Of a DNA stretch of 64,000 nucleotides, positions 44,211 through 55,710 are shown piece after piece. Position 1 is the first letter of the stretch. Every line of letters begins with the position of its first letter. The stretch is from Diphasiastrum complanatum (taxonomy: Eukaryota; Streptophyta; Lycopodiopsida; Lycopodiales; Lycopodiaceae): the NCBI GenBank assembly GCA_029204225.1, contig CM055097.1, forward strand, positions 70,744,252-70,808,251. The letters run 5' to 3'. Under the pieces are notes generated by a model that saw only the letters and a program-made list of their open reading frames with translations, had not been told where the DNA came from and searched no databases. Made by a program: the position numbers and the translations under genes.

Positions 44211-44922
44211 TTCCTAGATTCCGGAGCCACTCAGCATATGACTAGTCTCATTGGTTGTTTCGAGTCCTATACACCTTACAGTACCTAGAAATATGTCCAC
44301 CTTGGTGACAATAGCACATTGGCTATTAAAGGTAAAGGCACTGTAAGATTAAGCTTTGCCAATGATCAGTCTATGCTACTCTTTAAAGTCTTTTATGTAC
44401 CAAATTTATCTACGAATCTGCTCTCTGTAAGCAGAATCACAGATCTAGGACACAAAGTAGAATTTGAATGTGATCAGTGTAAAGTAGTTGATAGGACAGG
44501 CAAGATCCTAGCACTCGGAAAGAGGCATGAATACTTGTACAAATTGAGTCATTGTTTTTCTGCCTCTAGTTAGGCTCTCAATACTTCAATTCATTCAAAT
44601 AAAAGTTACTTTGGCATTATGGACTTGGTCATTTAAATCATGCTATGTACAACGAATGTCTAGACAATCTATTGTTCTTGATATCGACTATCCTCGCAAA
44701 AGAGTCAAGTTACCTGTCTGTCAAGACTGTCTAGTTGGTGAATAGACTAGGAAACCTTTTAGATCAAGCCATCAGCACATTGCTAGAGGATTTCTAGATG
44801 TTGTACATTCAGATATTTGTGGCCCGATGAAAAATCCTTTGTTGAAGGATGCCAAGTATTTTATAACTTTTATTGATGAATTTTTCAGAAGGACCATGGT
44901 GTATTTTGTAATGCCACTTTAT
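44211..44922 (+). pseudogene. Copia protease and start of integrase
   Basis: FLDSGATQHMTSLIGCFESY has an intact DSG triplet. One TAG near 44288 precedes VHLGDNSTLAIKGKGTVRL and VPNLSTNLLSVSRITDLGH. From 44600 the integrase zinc region (LWHYGLGHLNHAMYN, then VCQDCLVGE) and VVHSDICGPMK with FITFIDEF are readable across stops and frame shifts. It is cut at 44922 by the LTR of another element. Confidence 0.85.
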
Positions 44923-46171
44923 TGTTAAAAATTGAATATCAACATAAATATGGCATGATATACTCGAAAATGAAGATATGAGCTGGATAAGTATAAATCC
45001 TGAAAAGGCCTAAGTCATTTTTCGGAAATATATCTCCTAAGTACTTGCCTTGTAATTAAGGACAAGACCTTTAAAAGGAAAGACATTGTCTTGGATAACC
45101 TTTACTAGGTCGTCCACGCGAAACGGCTAGATATGAAAAGACATGTTAAACTAGAGTAATCTTAACTCTTAGTTAAATGTACCTCTTATGGTATAATAGA
45201 ACGTATTTTCAATATAATTGTTAACTAGACCCTTTTGCGGGAGCGATGCACCTGTTGTTTTAGAGGTGTGTTTGTTCACCCTGTAGAACACATATATTGA
45301 TCTCACACTTCAGTCTCGAGCATCAAGAGAGAAGAGTTTATGCATATGTAAGAGGTTGAAGAAGTGAATAGAGTGCTGAGAGTTATTCTCCCTCATCTAT
45401 GTTCTTCGCACTATTGAGTGTGAGTGATCTTGAGTCTACTAGCAATCTCTAACGCATTACATAAATTACCCTTTGATCAGACAAACTCTCTAGTGCATTA
45501 CAGTCGTTTGTTGTGTATCCATAAAGCATGCTCTAAAGAAATGTCTTAAAATTATCTTATTCATCTATTGCGAATACTTTCTTTTCGGCACTCGAATAAT
45601 GACTATCTTTGGTACAGTCTAGCACGATCATTGAATAAAACTGTATGTATACATATGAGATGCCAATTGCTGTCTGAAGAATTGAGTCTTTGATATGTGT
45701 TCCTGATTGTAATTGACATAAGTGAGTCTAACGTGATCTAAAACTATTTGTGTTCTTTAACCTTTAATTTGGACTTAAGTTGTTGAGGACTTTTGTCTAG
45801 AAACAAATAGTTTGCGAACACAATTAATTAATTGTCTGCACAGCCACAAATATATTGAGCATTTCTTGATTCTATGTTGACACCTTAATTAGCCAGTGTG
45901 TAGCACTGCTGTACTACTCTGATAACATCTCATCTGTAGAACACGTTTCATTCAATTTGATAGAGGCCAGATTGTTGTTCTGAAATTAACATTACATTCC
46001 CCAAACACAAGTAATACTGGTTACTTTCTAATGTCTATCGACAACCATAAATAACACTCGAAACCATTTGCCATAAATTGTACCAAATACATAACTTTCT
46101 AACGTTGTCCTCTATGGGAGCGACACTATTTACTACAAAATCTATATTAACCTTGTTGGTATAGTACAACA
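44923..46171 (+). mobile_element. Long LTR (about 1.25 kb) of a Ty3-type element
   Basis: It starts TGTTAAAAATTG at the sudden end of a Copia integrase and ends GTACAACA 12 bp before TGGCGCTGTTGCCGGGGA. That sequence (46184-46201) is typical of the tRNA-Asp-type primer site in plant Ty3/Gypsy Tat/Athila-like elements. There is no gene inside. The second LTR is not in the window. Confidence 0.7.
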
Positions 46172-46183
46172 TATACCAATATT

Positions 46184-46201
46184 TGGCGCTGTTGCCGGGG
46201 A
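46184..46201 (+). other. Primer-binding site, TGGCGC...CCGGGGA type
   Basis: TGGCGCTGTTGCCGGGGA follows the LTR. This is the well-known plant motif 'TGGCGCCGTTGCCGGGGA' with one change, used by elements of the Tat/Athila and related groups. Confidence 0.8.
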
Positions 46202-46259
46202 TAGTTTAGAAAAGTTATAAGAAATCTGACACATCCATCTCTATCTCCAGTGTATGTTA

Positions 46260-48150
46260 GATAGAGAATCCTGATTAGAACGATACCATAAGCTTAGAGA
46301 GGAATTTTTACGAAGACAAAGTGAGAGTACTAGTCGAAGAAATCTATACGAAATCACTGCTCAGTTACTTGAACTCCTAATTAGCTTCGGTATGGAGGGT
46401 CATGCTGCAGTTTCACTTATATCTATCGCTAATGCAAATAACGAAGGAACTGATGTAGATAAACTACGAATCTTCCCTGGTTTGCTAAAAAACAGGCGCA
46501 CATATGGTACAGTCAAGTTGAACTAGGCCGTGTAGGAACCTGGTACCTGCTGAAAGATATGTTTTTGAACCAGTTCAAACAAATCGGTTATAAATATAGA
46601 ATTCTCGGACGTCTGAACAATTTTCAAAAGAAGAGTAAAGAATCCCTACGCAAATATAAACGAAAGGTTAAAAATCTTATCGAAAAACTAACCGGTGTAT
46701 ATCTCGTTGATATGCCGATCGAATGGTTTTTGGCTGGTTTACCACCAAAGATTGATTGGTATTGCAGACAAGGGGACATGACCTCCTTAGCAACAGTAAT
46801 AGCTAGTGCCAAAAATTTTGAGATCTCGAAACTAGCACGAAAGTGACACTCAACTAAAAGATCTCGTAAGTCTAAAGCTGATTCCAATTATAGCGATGAT
46901 GATTCAGAATCTGACTCAAGTACAAGTTCTTCAAACTCGGAGTCCGAAAGTAGCGATTCATCATAATCAGAAGTTGATAAAGGAGAGAGAAAGAATAAAC
47001 TACGAACCAAACGAAAAGACGACACAAAAGTTGTCGAGGATAAGTCATCAACTTCTAAAGTTGAAAAGCTTTGGAAGAGTAATATGGCTGACCTTAATAA
47101 AAACTTTAATGATTTGAAAGTGCAAATCTCTGAAGTTGTAGACAAAAGACCAAAAGTGTCTTCTTCCAACTCAGGAATGTGTTGTACGAAATGCAAAACT
47201 TATGGACACAAAGGAAGACTGCACCATTGTGAATGTCAAGTATATTGAAGATCCTGCCCAAGAGGTACTTTTTATTTTCAGAATGATGCGACTACTAACT
47301 ATGTATAGGGGGTACTGCAACATCAGCCTAGCTGGACAAACCTAAGTTCGCACCAAGAAGACATAATCCTCTTGAATTTGTTGGACCAACAAAGTCTCAA
47401 ACCGCGACTAAACCAGTGTCGGGCAACTGCTACAATTGTGGAGAGCCGAGACATTTTTCTCCTGACTGTCCTCAACCACGAAGGCCGATTGATTATGTAC
47501 CACTATGCTCAGACTGTAGGAAGCCTAGCCACAAGTATTCTGACTGCCCTCAATCGTAGATGCTGTGACTCAAATATCAGTATGTAGCAGCACCAGTTGC
47601 TGCAGACTCGAAAGCAAAAGCTTCGACTGATGCTGTTGTGCAGAGAATTGATGTTATTGAAGGAAAATTGGCAAAGACAGATGACCAGTCCTGAACAAGT
47701 GACGTGGAGAAGATATTCAAAGTCACAACGAGAAGCAAAGGCTCCTCGAAACCCGAACAAAAATCTTCAACGAAGCACAGAAATTCCTCGAAGAAGAAAT
47801 CTTCGAACAAGACGACGAATAAATCTATGACTAAAGAAGATCTTAAAGATGACCCCGACTCTGACCGCGATGCTGCAAAATTATTTGCAAAAGATATCTC
47901 AGCAGAAGCGAAAGAAATTATCAACATTGAACTTCAGTCAGTTACTGTAGAGAAGGTGGTCACGTTCGAGAAAGGGGACGACAAAATCACGAAAACTAAA
48001 TTGTCTAGTGTTGTTAGTGACAAGCCAATCTTGAAGTCGAAGATGAAGGACTCTGACATCGTGACTGATATTGGATCTCTTCGTCCGAACATTACTTTTG
48101 AGCAATTGTTGGCAGAAAATACTTATACTTATTACATAAATCTGTCTCTA
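46260..48150 (+). pseudogene. Ty3-type gag region with several zinc knuckles
   Basis: 46559-46846 reads MFLNQFKQIGYKYRILGRLN, then LRKYKRKVKNLIEKLTG, the retrotransposon gag core. The Ser/Asp-rich part at 46890-47120 is broken. Zinc knuckles follow: a damaged one near 47180 (CCTKCKTYGHKG), then CYNCGEPRHFSPDC and CSDCRKPSHKYSDC at about 47410-47560. A charged stretch 47704-48150 contains KTKLSSVVSDKPILKSK and LRPNITFEQLLAEN, the segment that usually precedes the protease. The reading ends near 48150, where a Copia LTR fragment is joined. Confidence 0.7.
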
Positions 48151-48204
48151 AAAAGAAAAAAAAAGTTTCTTTGCCAAATGTTGGTGTTTTGTGTGTTGAT
48201 TTAG

Positions 48205-48500
48205 GTGGTGCACTATCTTGGTGATTGCTTGCAATTATATGTGTAGAATGATCTATATTTGTTATTTTTGGATCCACACGTGTGAAATACAGTAGGTTGC
48301 TGGTTTTGTACGGACAAAAACTGTACTTTATCATTTCATTCAAGTTTGATCAAGTTCTATTGGTGTTTGCATCTCATTTTGTGTGTAGATGCTGATTTTT
48401 TTCATTGGTGAGATTGGTAGTGTATTTCTCTTTCTAACAAAAAATCATTCAAGTAGATTGGATCTTAAGGATCTGAAATCTTTCACATGATATTAGAACT
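48205..48500 (+). mobile_element. Truncated Copia LTR and altered primer site
   Basis: It matches the second half of the LTR at 11282-12036 ('ggtgcactatcttggtga', 'ttgcatctcattttgt.tgtagatgctgat') and ends tttcaca at 48487. The next bases, TGATATTAGAAC, are a mutated form of TGGTATCAGAGC. The first half of the LTR is missing. A leader of about 590 bp without genes follows up to gag. Confidence 0.8.
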
Positions 48501-49087
48501 TGTGTTTCAGATTATGAGGGAGGAAATCATATCTATCAATGATTTGGTGAAGATATCAAGTCTAGAGCATGCTAGAGAGGATTCTACACCAAAATCGAGT
48601 TTTTTGCTTTTGTAGATTGGATCTTTTGTAGATCAAAACACTATATAGGTCAATATACTTGATCAATTCTGATTTCTGAATTCACATACTAGATTTGGCC
48701 GATTTTTGGATCATTGGATCAGCCTAGGTGGTGGCTTATAGATTGCATATCAAATTTTCAGCATTTGCATGTAGATTTGGAATAGTCAGTTTTTTGTGAT
48801 TTTGTCAAAACCCTAATTTTGATTGGATCTCTAGATAGTGAGGTGGTTGGACTTCATTTGAGTGTGTTTCAATCCTAGAAAGTGGCAAAAGTCATTAGAT
48901 TGAGGATAGATCATAGGTTGATCAAGATTCCATGATTCTATGTGTTGCTTTGCTTGGATAAGTGCTAGAAGAGAATTTGTGAGATAGTTTCAAATCTTGG
49001 TAATTTCTTTTGAAAGCATTTGTTGTTGTTCAAAGGAGTGCTTTGTGCATTGAAACAAGTTAAAAGAGAAGATCAAGTCATTGCTAC

Positions 49088-49946
49088 ATGACAACCTCAA
49101 TTGGAGTCATGTTAGAAGCCAATGATAGGCTTACCTCAAGTAGCTATTCATTGTGGAAAGTGAGGATGGAGTCACTTCTTGAGATTAATAATGTTTTAGA
49201 TATTGTTGTAGGTTTGGAGGAGAGACCAACAACACAACAAGATCAATTGAGGTATGACAAGAGGGCCAAGAAGGCTCTACACATGATAAAGATGAATGTT
49301 ACCAATGAGCTTCACAAGAAAGTTGGTAAGTGCACATCATCTTTGAAAGCTTGAATTCATTGAAGAAGCTTTATGAATCCAAGTCTACTTCTAGAGTGTT
49401 GACACTAAGAAGGCAAATCTTTTCTTGTTTGCAAAAGAATGAAGAAAATCCAAGGACTTTTGTTTTGAGAATGAAAGCATTGAATGATGAGTTAGCTTGC
49501 ATAGATGAAAGCATTAAGGAAGGAGAGCTTATTCAAGTGATTCTTAATGGCTTGTTGAATGCTCTTGCTAACATTGTTCAAAGTATTGCTATTCAAAAGA
49601 CTTTGCCAAGTTTGATGGATCTTCAAGAGATCTTGATCAATGAGGAATATAGGCTTCAAGCAAGAAGTGGATCTATAGCAACACTTCAAGAGGATGCTAT
49701 GTTCACAAAGGACAAATTCAAGGGCAAAACCAAAAGTAAGTGGTCTAAAGGGCAAGATCAAGTGGATGTTTTTTCGAGTGGCAAAAAGAAGGATAAATCA
49801 AAGCTCAAGTGCTTCTATTGTGGCATTAAAGGACACTTTGCAAGTGAGTGTTACAAGAAGAAGAGAGATCAAAGAGACAGGCAAGGTAATCTTACTTTTG
49901 ATGAGGATGGTTTGGATGTTAAGATGCAAATGATGATGCTTTTGTG
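49088..49946 (+). pseudogene. Copia gag
   Basis: 49088-49354 starts MTTSIGVMLEANDRLTSSSY with SLWKVRMESLLE. A frame shift near 49345 leads to 49360-49946 (KSTSRVLTLRRQIFSCLQ, TFVLRMKALNDELACI, VILNGLLNALANIVQSIAI) with a single CCHC knuckle CFYCGIKGHFASEC. The sequence resembles the gags at 9.9 kb and 18.2 kb and belongs to the same broad clade. Confidence 0.88.
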
Positions 49947-51230
49947 ATGTCTTCATGTATGCTTGCTAATTATGGAGATCTAGATCCTTGGTGGATTGGT
50001 AGTGGAGCAAGTTCACACATGACCTTTCACAAAGAGTACTTCACTTCTTTGTTGGCATATGGAGATGACAAGAGGGTGATCTACCGACCAATGATGGTGA
50101 GTGTGCAATCAAATGGATTGGCACAATTCCTATTTCTCTCTCTACAAATAGGAATGTTCATTTGAAGGATGTCTTGTTTATTTTATCTATTACCAAGAAT
50201 TTACTTATTGTGAGCCAAATGCTAAGTAAAGGCCTCAAGGTGGAGTTTGATGGAGATGCTTGTTTGATCAAAAGGAAGGATGTCTTGATTGGAAAAGGTA
50301 AAAGGCAAGGGAAATTGTTCAAACTAGATGCTTGTGTTATTGCTAACCAAGTTGGATGCGTTGCAAGGGAGCAAATTTCTATTCAAGAGGTTTGGCACAA
50401 AAGGATGGGACACCTCAACTTCAAGCCATTGGAGGTAATGGCAAGGAAGAAGGTTGTGATTGGTCTTCCAAGTTTTTTAACTGATGTCAAGCATGTTTGT
50501 GAGTCTTGTGCTTTGTCTAAGTCACATAGACTACCTTATACTAGATCTATTTCTTGATCTACAAAGCCTTTTCAACTTGTACATTCAGATATTCATGGAT
50601 TACTACAATTAACAATAGTGGAACTAAGGTGTATGTAACATTTATTGATGATTTTAGTAGATTTTGTTGGATCTATCTACTAAAGAGCAATGATGAAGTG
50701 TATGATGTCTTTGTCAAGTTCAAGAATGCAAGGGAGAACCAATTTTTCACAAAGATCAAGTGTGCAATAGGTGGCCGAATGCTATTTTGGATGGAAGGAC
50801 ACCTTTTGAGATGCTATTCAAGAGGAGGCCGAGTGTCAACTTTCTAAGAACCTTTGGATGCACATGCTATGTCAACATTACTCTTGATGATAGGACCAAG
50901 GAGGATCCATCTTCAAGAAGAGGTATTTTTGTTGGATATAGTGAGGTGAGTAAAGCCTACAAGGTTTACATTCCTTCTACTAACAAAGTGATTGTTGGTA
51001 GAGATGTCATTTTTGATGAGGGGAACATTCCAAAGGTGTCTTCAAGCATGATTGACGGTAGAGTGGATGCATCTAACATTCTTGATGTTGATGAGAAGGA
51101 TCCTACTTTGGATGGTGGTGATGATGGACCTTCATCAAGTCAAAAGCCAAGGAGAACATCAAGAGAAAGACAAAACTCACCTATGATCAAAAGGGTAAGC
51201 AAGTGGTTTCTGGAAATCCTAACATCTTTG
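49944..51230 (+). pseudogene. Copia protease and integrase, inactive
   Basis: PWWIGSGASSHMTFHKEYF shows GSG where DSG is required, so the catalytic Asp is lost. 50162-50557 carries the pre-integrase part and zinc region (VWHKRMGHLNFKPLEVMARK, CESCALSKSH). YVTFIDDFSRFCWIYLL lies at 50625-50680, followed by a deletion of the Glu-containing part. 50760-51200 is the C-terminal domain (DGRTPFEMLFKRRPSVNFLR, GCTCYVNI, GIFVGYSEVSKAYKVYIPST). The element stops near 51230 without reverse transcriptase. Confidence 0.87.
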
Positions 51231-51880
51231 GATGAGCCTACAAGTGTAGATCAATCACACCGTGAGCTCTCTCTTAAACATCATTGTTCAGACGCTTTTG
51301 TTTCTACTTTGTAAGGCCTTTATTAAACAATGAGCAATTGTGTTTGATTCTGTTCCAAAACAGAAAGGAATAGCGACAACATCATCTGAATTGATGTCTA
51401 CATTCGGACATACTACAAACGATGAGCTTGACACTCGCTACCTTCAGACGATGAGCTTGAAACTTGCTACCTTCATGATGAGCTTCACACCTGGTACCTT
51501 CACTTCACTCGCTACCAACAAATAGTCCTGGAGAGATTTGTGAGTGGGGAGGAGCGACAATGAAAGCTGCAAATTACAAAATCAACAATAAAGAATCTCA
51601 TGCAAAAAAAGAAGGGAATCATACCTTTGGACATCAGGTATAACTAGGAGTATAAATTGTTGTTTGCAAGCAGAACAAATCCCTAGCCTGAATGACCTAC
51701 TGCTATTCCTTCAATCTCCAATTATTGAGTAGGTATTATCATTGCTATTCCTTCAATCTCCGATCGTTGAGCATGTACTATCAACAAAGACAACAAAGAA
51801 ATTTTGTCGATTAGCCAGCCGGTGAGCGAGAGAGAGAGAGAATGTAGGTTGTTATGGAGATGCGTTTCAAAGCTTTTCAT
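51231..51880. repeat. Unassigned, with two small tandem repeats
   Basis: At about 51420-51510 'gatgagcttgacactcgctaccttca' (quoted by words: gatgagctt, acttgctacc) repeats three times. At 51672-51770 'tgctattccttcaatctcc' with a following 'ttgag' repeats twice. No gene is recognised. Confidence 0.6.
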
Positions 51881-52585
51881 TGGTCCACGTGTGATTAGGA
51901 TTTTGACCAACGAGGTGTATAACTTGGCTGGTCATATATCCTCCCTTGCCACAAAGGCTGCACTTAGGATCCTTTCTTTTCTTCAATAGGATGCCACCTA
52001 TTGTCCCTGGCGTCCTTTTTTTTTTTCTTCTTAAGGGCACTCATACAAGTTTAGTTTGCTACCATTGGATTTTGAGAAAGCATCTAGATCTTGCCACGTG
52101 TTTTTTAAATATATATGATGTGTCCCTTGAGCTATGAGGTTTTTGTGTCATCGGGGTGTCGGCAGCTTCCCCTTCTTTTAAGTGCGCTGTCACAATCCGA
52201 ATCTCTCACCGTTGGATGCTTCCAAAGACACTCAGTTCCTGCCACGTTTCGTAGAATATCCTTGACGTGCATTCTTACACGTGGCTGGCATCTAAGTGGG
52301 CGAACTTAAGATTCTCCGCGTCCCTAAGCCGGTCTTTGTTTCTCTCAGGTGCCTTTTTCTGGGATGAGAAAAGGTCGAATTTTCTTCTCAGATTAGATCG
52401 AGAGCTTTTATCAGATTAGATTGAAAGCTTTTGTCAAATTAGATCGAAAGCTTTTGTCAGATTAGCAGCTCCATGGTAGCGCATTGTGGTGGCTGTCATC
52501 AACGCTGTTGCTGAAGTTGGGCATTGCCGCGAGCCGTGAACTGAAGGTAATTAAGAAGGTATTTATTTGGTGTGAGGAGACAGAG
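51881..52585 (+). promoter_or_regulatory. Probable promoter and leader of the hemoglobin gene
   Basis: Three ACGTG words occur: 'ccacgtgtga' near 51886, 'gccacgtgtt' near 52094 and 'acacgtggct' near 52277. A TATA-like 'aaatatatatga' lies at about 52108. A 23-27 bp unit 'agattagatcgaaagctttt' is repeated about three and a half times at 52389-52466. A short upstream open frame of 13 codons (ATG at 52473, TGA ending 52514) precedes the main ATG. The transcription start is not known. Confidence 0.5.
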
Positions 52586-52722
52586 ATGCAGTCGTTGCAG
52601 CAGCAGGCAACAGGCCGAAGCGGGGTGAAAGAAGAGGACGCATTCGCTATAGATGAGGTGAATCTTTACCAAAAGCTGGGACATCAAACCTTTGTCAACC
52701 TCTCCACTGAATTCTACAATAG
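52586..52722 (+). CDS. GLB3: 2-on-2 (truncated) hemoglobin, exon 1 only
   Basis: The exon reads [20 protein letters not shown] followed by [20 protein letters not shown] and TEFYNR. This is the characteristic N-terminus of plant class 3 (2/2) hemoglobins. In Arabidopsis GLB3 it reads similarly from MQSLQ through AFAIDE and LQTFINLS. The exon ends in AG|GTGGGT at 52723, with the intron phase inside the Arg codon. The remaining exons, including the proximal His region, are not found in the rest of the window on this strand. Either intron 1 exceeds 11 kb and is filled with transposons, or the gene is broken. These proteins bind oxygen or NO with high affinity; the usual length is about 160-175 residues. 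Confidence 0.85.
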
Positions 52723-53156
52723 GTGGGTAACCTTTTCCACTGCCCCTGCCTCATGCGCACACATTTATGCTCACAAGGCAACAATATCGCACTCCATGAG
52801 TAGATTTTCGAAATGACGTTCCAGGTTATGGGGAAAGAGTTCTTCTTGCTTGTGTGTTGGCATTTACTTGTTTTTTTGGGGGTTAATGCTTCGCCTTTCT
52901 GCTTCTGAAGTTGATATGTAGCTGAGACTAATGAGTAAGCATGCAAAGAGAAAGTGTTTATGGGTCTTGAAAAGACAGTGAGGATTGGTCAAGGGCTGTT
53001 TTTTAGGGATTGGTTGAATCCACAAAAACCAATGGGGTTGAGTAAGATCGCACTTTTTAGCTCACAAAATAGTGTTGCTCTCTATTATTTGTTTGCTTAC
53101 AATTTGCGCTACAGGCTAATACAAAAACTAACACACTAAAGTGATGTTTTAAGTGT
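52723..53156 (+). other. Start of hemoglobin intron 1
   Basis: It follows the donor GTGGGTAACC. No coding exon is recognisable. The sequence is T-rich in places ('cttgtttttttggggg') and otherwise unremarkable. Confidence 0.5.
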
Positions 53157-53236
53157 GTGAGTGTGAGTGTGTGTTTGTGTGTGTGTGAGTCTCTCTCTCT
53201 CACACACACACACACAGACACACACACACACACAAA
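53157..53236. repeat. (GT)n ... (CA)n mirrored microsatellite
   Basis: A GT-rich array, a short CT run and a CA-rich array follow one another. The two halves are reverse complements and could pair as a hairpin. Confidence 0.9.
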
Positions 53237-53285
53237 AGTTCGGCTAGCTACCCTCGTTGCTACCAAAAGTCCCTAGCTTCTATTA

Positions 53286-53862
53286 GGGTGGTTTCACACT
53301 AGCTGAAAGTCCCTTTGCTTGGCCCTTTCACTTGCCGCCCATTTTCTCAATCTTGGCAAGTGAGTTGACGGACAATGGACCGCCTCCCTTTCACATTTGG
53401 TTGGTAAGTGTTAAGTGAAGGTCCACAATTTGATTGGCCCATTTAAATTTTAACATACCATTGGTCCATTTTATTTAAGGTCTTGTGTTTTAAAAGGCCC
53501 ATTTATATAGTTTCATGTTAAAACGTGGAAGGGTGCTCTAAGGTCTTTTTAAGCAATCACCTTTCAATTGGAAAGGTTAGAATTGAAATGTATTTCTTTG
53601 AAGGGAATATCGGGCTGTGAAGGGTTGGGAAGACTTCAAAATGTAGGCCAACATGCCAAGGGCAACTCAACATGCCTGGCCCAAAAAATGGATTTGAGTT
53701 GCCCCTACGTGGCACTGGGTCCTTGCCATGTCATCTACCACATAGTGGCAAGTGCATGTTAATGTGAAAGGGGGGGAGGCCCATTTTTTCTCCCTGGACC
53801 AATGGGAGAGCTATATTTTGAATTTTAGACTTGCCAAGCAGTGTAGTGTGAAATGGTCCTGA
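53286..53862. mobile_element. MITE-like element with imperfect terminal repeats
   Basis: The left end GGGTGGTTTCACACTAG and the right end, read in reverse, GGACCATTTCACACTAC share GG and TTTCACACTA. The flanks are TTA on the left and TGA on the right, compatible with a decayed 3-bp PIF/Harbinger-type duplication. The interior is rich in 'acttgcc' and 'ggcaagt' and has no gene. Confidence 0.5.
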
Positions 53863-54386
53863 GTTTGATTTATTCAACTGATCGCTGCTGCTTGACCTCA
53901 TCCTTAGATGGTTCCATCACTGCCCATACACTACTCTTTGGCCATCTATTGCGCTAGTATGCCTTGATTGTTGTTGCCCTTGAGTTCCTTGCTTGCTACC
54001 TACTTTTCAACTTATGGTCTATCAATTAGCCACCAATCTCCCCATTTGCTAGGCCCTACTGAGCCCCGTCTCTTTCTAGTATGGAGATAGGTAATAAAAC
54101 GTCTCCCAAGACTCCCAATGCTGGTAGAGCTCCAAGAACACCAAGGGGAAGTGCAGTAGACTAAACCCATCCAACCAATCCTAGATCTCCACTGATCTAG
54201 CCCCCGAGCACTAGGGAGTTAGGCAAATTATCAATGATAAGAAGCGGTTACCGATCCAACAACATAACGGCTTGAGGGTATATATAGAGTGTAGAACCCA
54301 CCCCGTCTGCCCATGCACTGAATCCACATGTAAGCGTACTATCAGTCCAAGCCAAACTCCCACGCATGTCCACTGCATTTTGGTAC
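53863..54386. other. Unassigned; LTR-like towards the right end
   Basis: No gene is seen. The last 150 bp, including 'gggtatatatagagtg' near 54275, may belong to the LTR of the Gypsy remnant that follows. Confidence 0.35.
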
Positions 54387-54795
54387 CGATTACAAGCTCG
54401 TGACCAGTGCCGAACCCTAGAGAACACAGATAGGTCAGATACCATAGTCAGGGTCATTTCTCCCTCTTTGTACAGTTGTAAATTAGTCTTTCTATTTTTT
54501 TTTTATAGAAGTTAAGGTACCTCTCTTTCAGTTCTGAAAATGATCACTCCTCAGGGACCTGATCAACCCTCGGAGAGAGGCATCAACGAACTTGAAACAG
54601 AAGCCTTGGCTTACAGTAAAGGGAAAGAACCTATGGAAATGGAAGAACAGGAACAGTTCGTCGAAGAACTCGACGAATTGGTTACCAAGGAGCAGTTTCT
54701 CCACTTGGTAACAGAAGTGGATGAACTGAAGTTGGCATTAGCCAATTTCAAGTCCAGTGTGGATGACTCATTCGTTGAACTCAAAGGCTTGATTT
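54387..54795 (+). mobile_element. Gypsy 5' remnant: LTR piece, leader end and gag N-terminus
   Basis: 54390-54450 matches the LTR at 55340-55405 ('agctcgtgaccagtgccgaa'). It is joined directly to the end of the leader ('gtacagttgtaaattagtct'), which also occurs at 56528. Gag starts at 54540 (MITPQGPDQPSERGINELET) and matches the complete copy at 56598 for about 85 codons, up to GLILSSA. The primer site and most of the LTR are deleted. At about 54800 the sequence switches to an integrase reading on the other strand. Confidence 0.85.
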
Positions 54796-55290
54796 TGAGT
54801 TCCGCTTGTTTTGGTCGGAATAAAATGAGCCATTTTGGTCAGACGGTCAACTTTGACCCATATAGCGTCATTACCCTTTTGGGTTTTAGGCAGGCCTACT
54901 ATAAAATCCATGGAGATACTCTCCCATTTACCGGCTGGTATTTCTAAGGGCTGAAACAACCCTCCTGCCTTTAAACGCTCTGCTTTGTTTACTTGACATT
55001 TCTGGCAACTGGTTACATACTGTTGGACTCTTTTTCATACTGGGCCAGAAAAATTGCCTACGAAGAAGCTCATAGGTCTTTTGTATGCCTGGGTGTCCCG
55101 CACTAGGATTGTCATGACATTCATATAGGACCTGCTGCCTATAATCCTCTGAATTGGGGACATATACTCTATCTCTATAGAGCAAGTACTCATCGTGAAT
55201 GGAATACTGTTTCCATTTGAATCCTTGAGTCAACTGACCCTCAAGCACTGGGGTTTGCTTGGGTAATATAGGCTCAGAATCCTCAACTGA
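54796..55290 (-). mobile_element. Gypsy integrase N-terminal remnant, inverted
   Basis: In minus sense YSIHDEYLLYRDRVYVPNSE leads into the H2C2 zinc region (HDNPSAGHPGIQKTYELLRR, then FFWPSM). After a frame shift, LEIPAGKWESISMDFIVGLP and DRLTKMAHFIPTK give the start of the catalytic core with its first Asp. It abuts the plus-strand gag fragment tail to tail, so this locus is a rearranged composite. Confidence 0.85.
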
Positions 55291-55337
55291 AAATCTTTCT
55301 GAGGAGGCTGCTCAGAAAGGGGCTGCTGTGTCGCCCT

Positions 55338-55710
55338 CTTTGTTACAAGCTCGTGACCAGTGCCGAACCCTAGAGAACACAGATAGGTCAGATACCACAG
55401 TCATGGTCGTGTCCAGAGCATACACGACCAACAGGGCAAGACAGTGTGAGTAGTGTGCCTCATCACGGTCCATAGCTGTGGCGGGACTAACACAGCCTAG
55501 GGACCCTGTCAGCAGGATAGGGCCCCCAGTTGTGTCCCGACGTGCAGTCGGCCACGTCAGTGACACGTGGCCGACACTTGGCAGTTGAATGCTAGTCCTC
55601 ACACTGGGCTAGGAGGGGCTTACTCTATATCAGGGAGTAGGCAAGGTTGGGCGGATCAGTTAGTGTTTGCCCTGCTGTGGTGTTAGGATCTATTTCACTG
55701 GTATCAGAGC
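55338..55710 (+). mobile_element. Gypsy 5' LTR (about 360 bp) and primer-binding site
   Basis: It starts TGTTACAAGCTCGTG and ends at about 55697 (ctatttca), with TGGTATCAGAGC at 55699-55710. 'ccacgtcagtgacacgtggc', an imperfect inverted repeat with an ACGTG core, stands at 55552-55571. A TATA-like 'ctctatatcagg' lies near 55625. A leader of nearly 900 bp follows. Confidence 0.7.

Noticed and set aside
53057-53266. Minus-strand frame rich in Cys-Val and Thr-His repeats
   Set aside because: Product of the GT/CA microsatellite.
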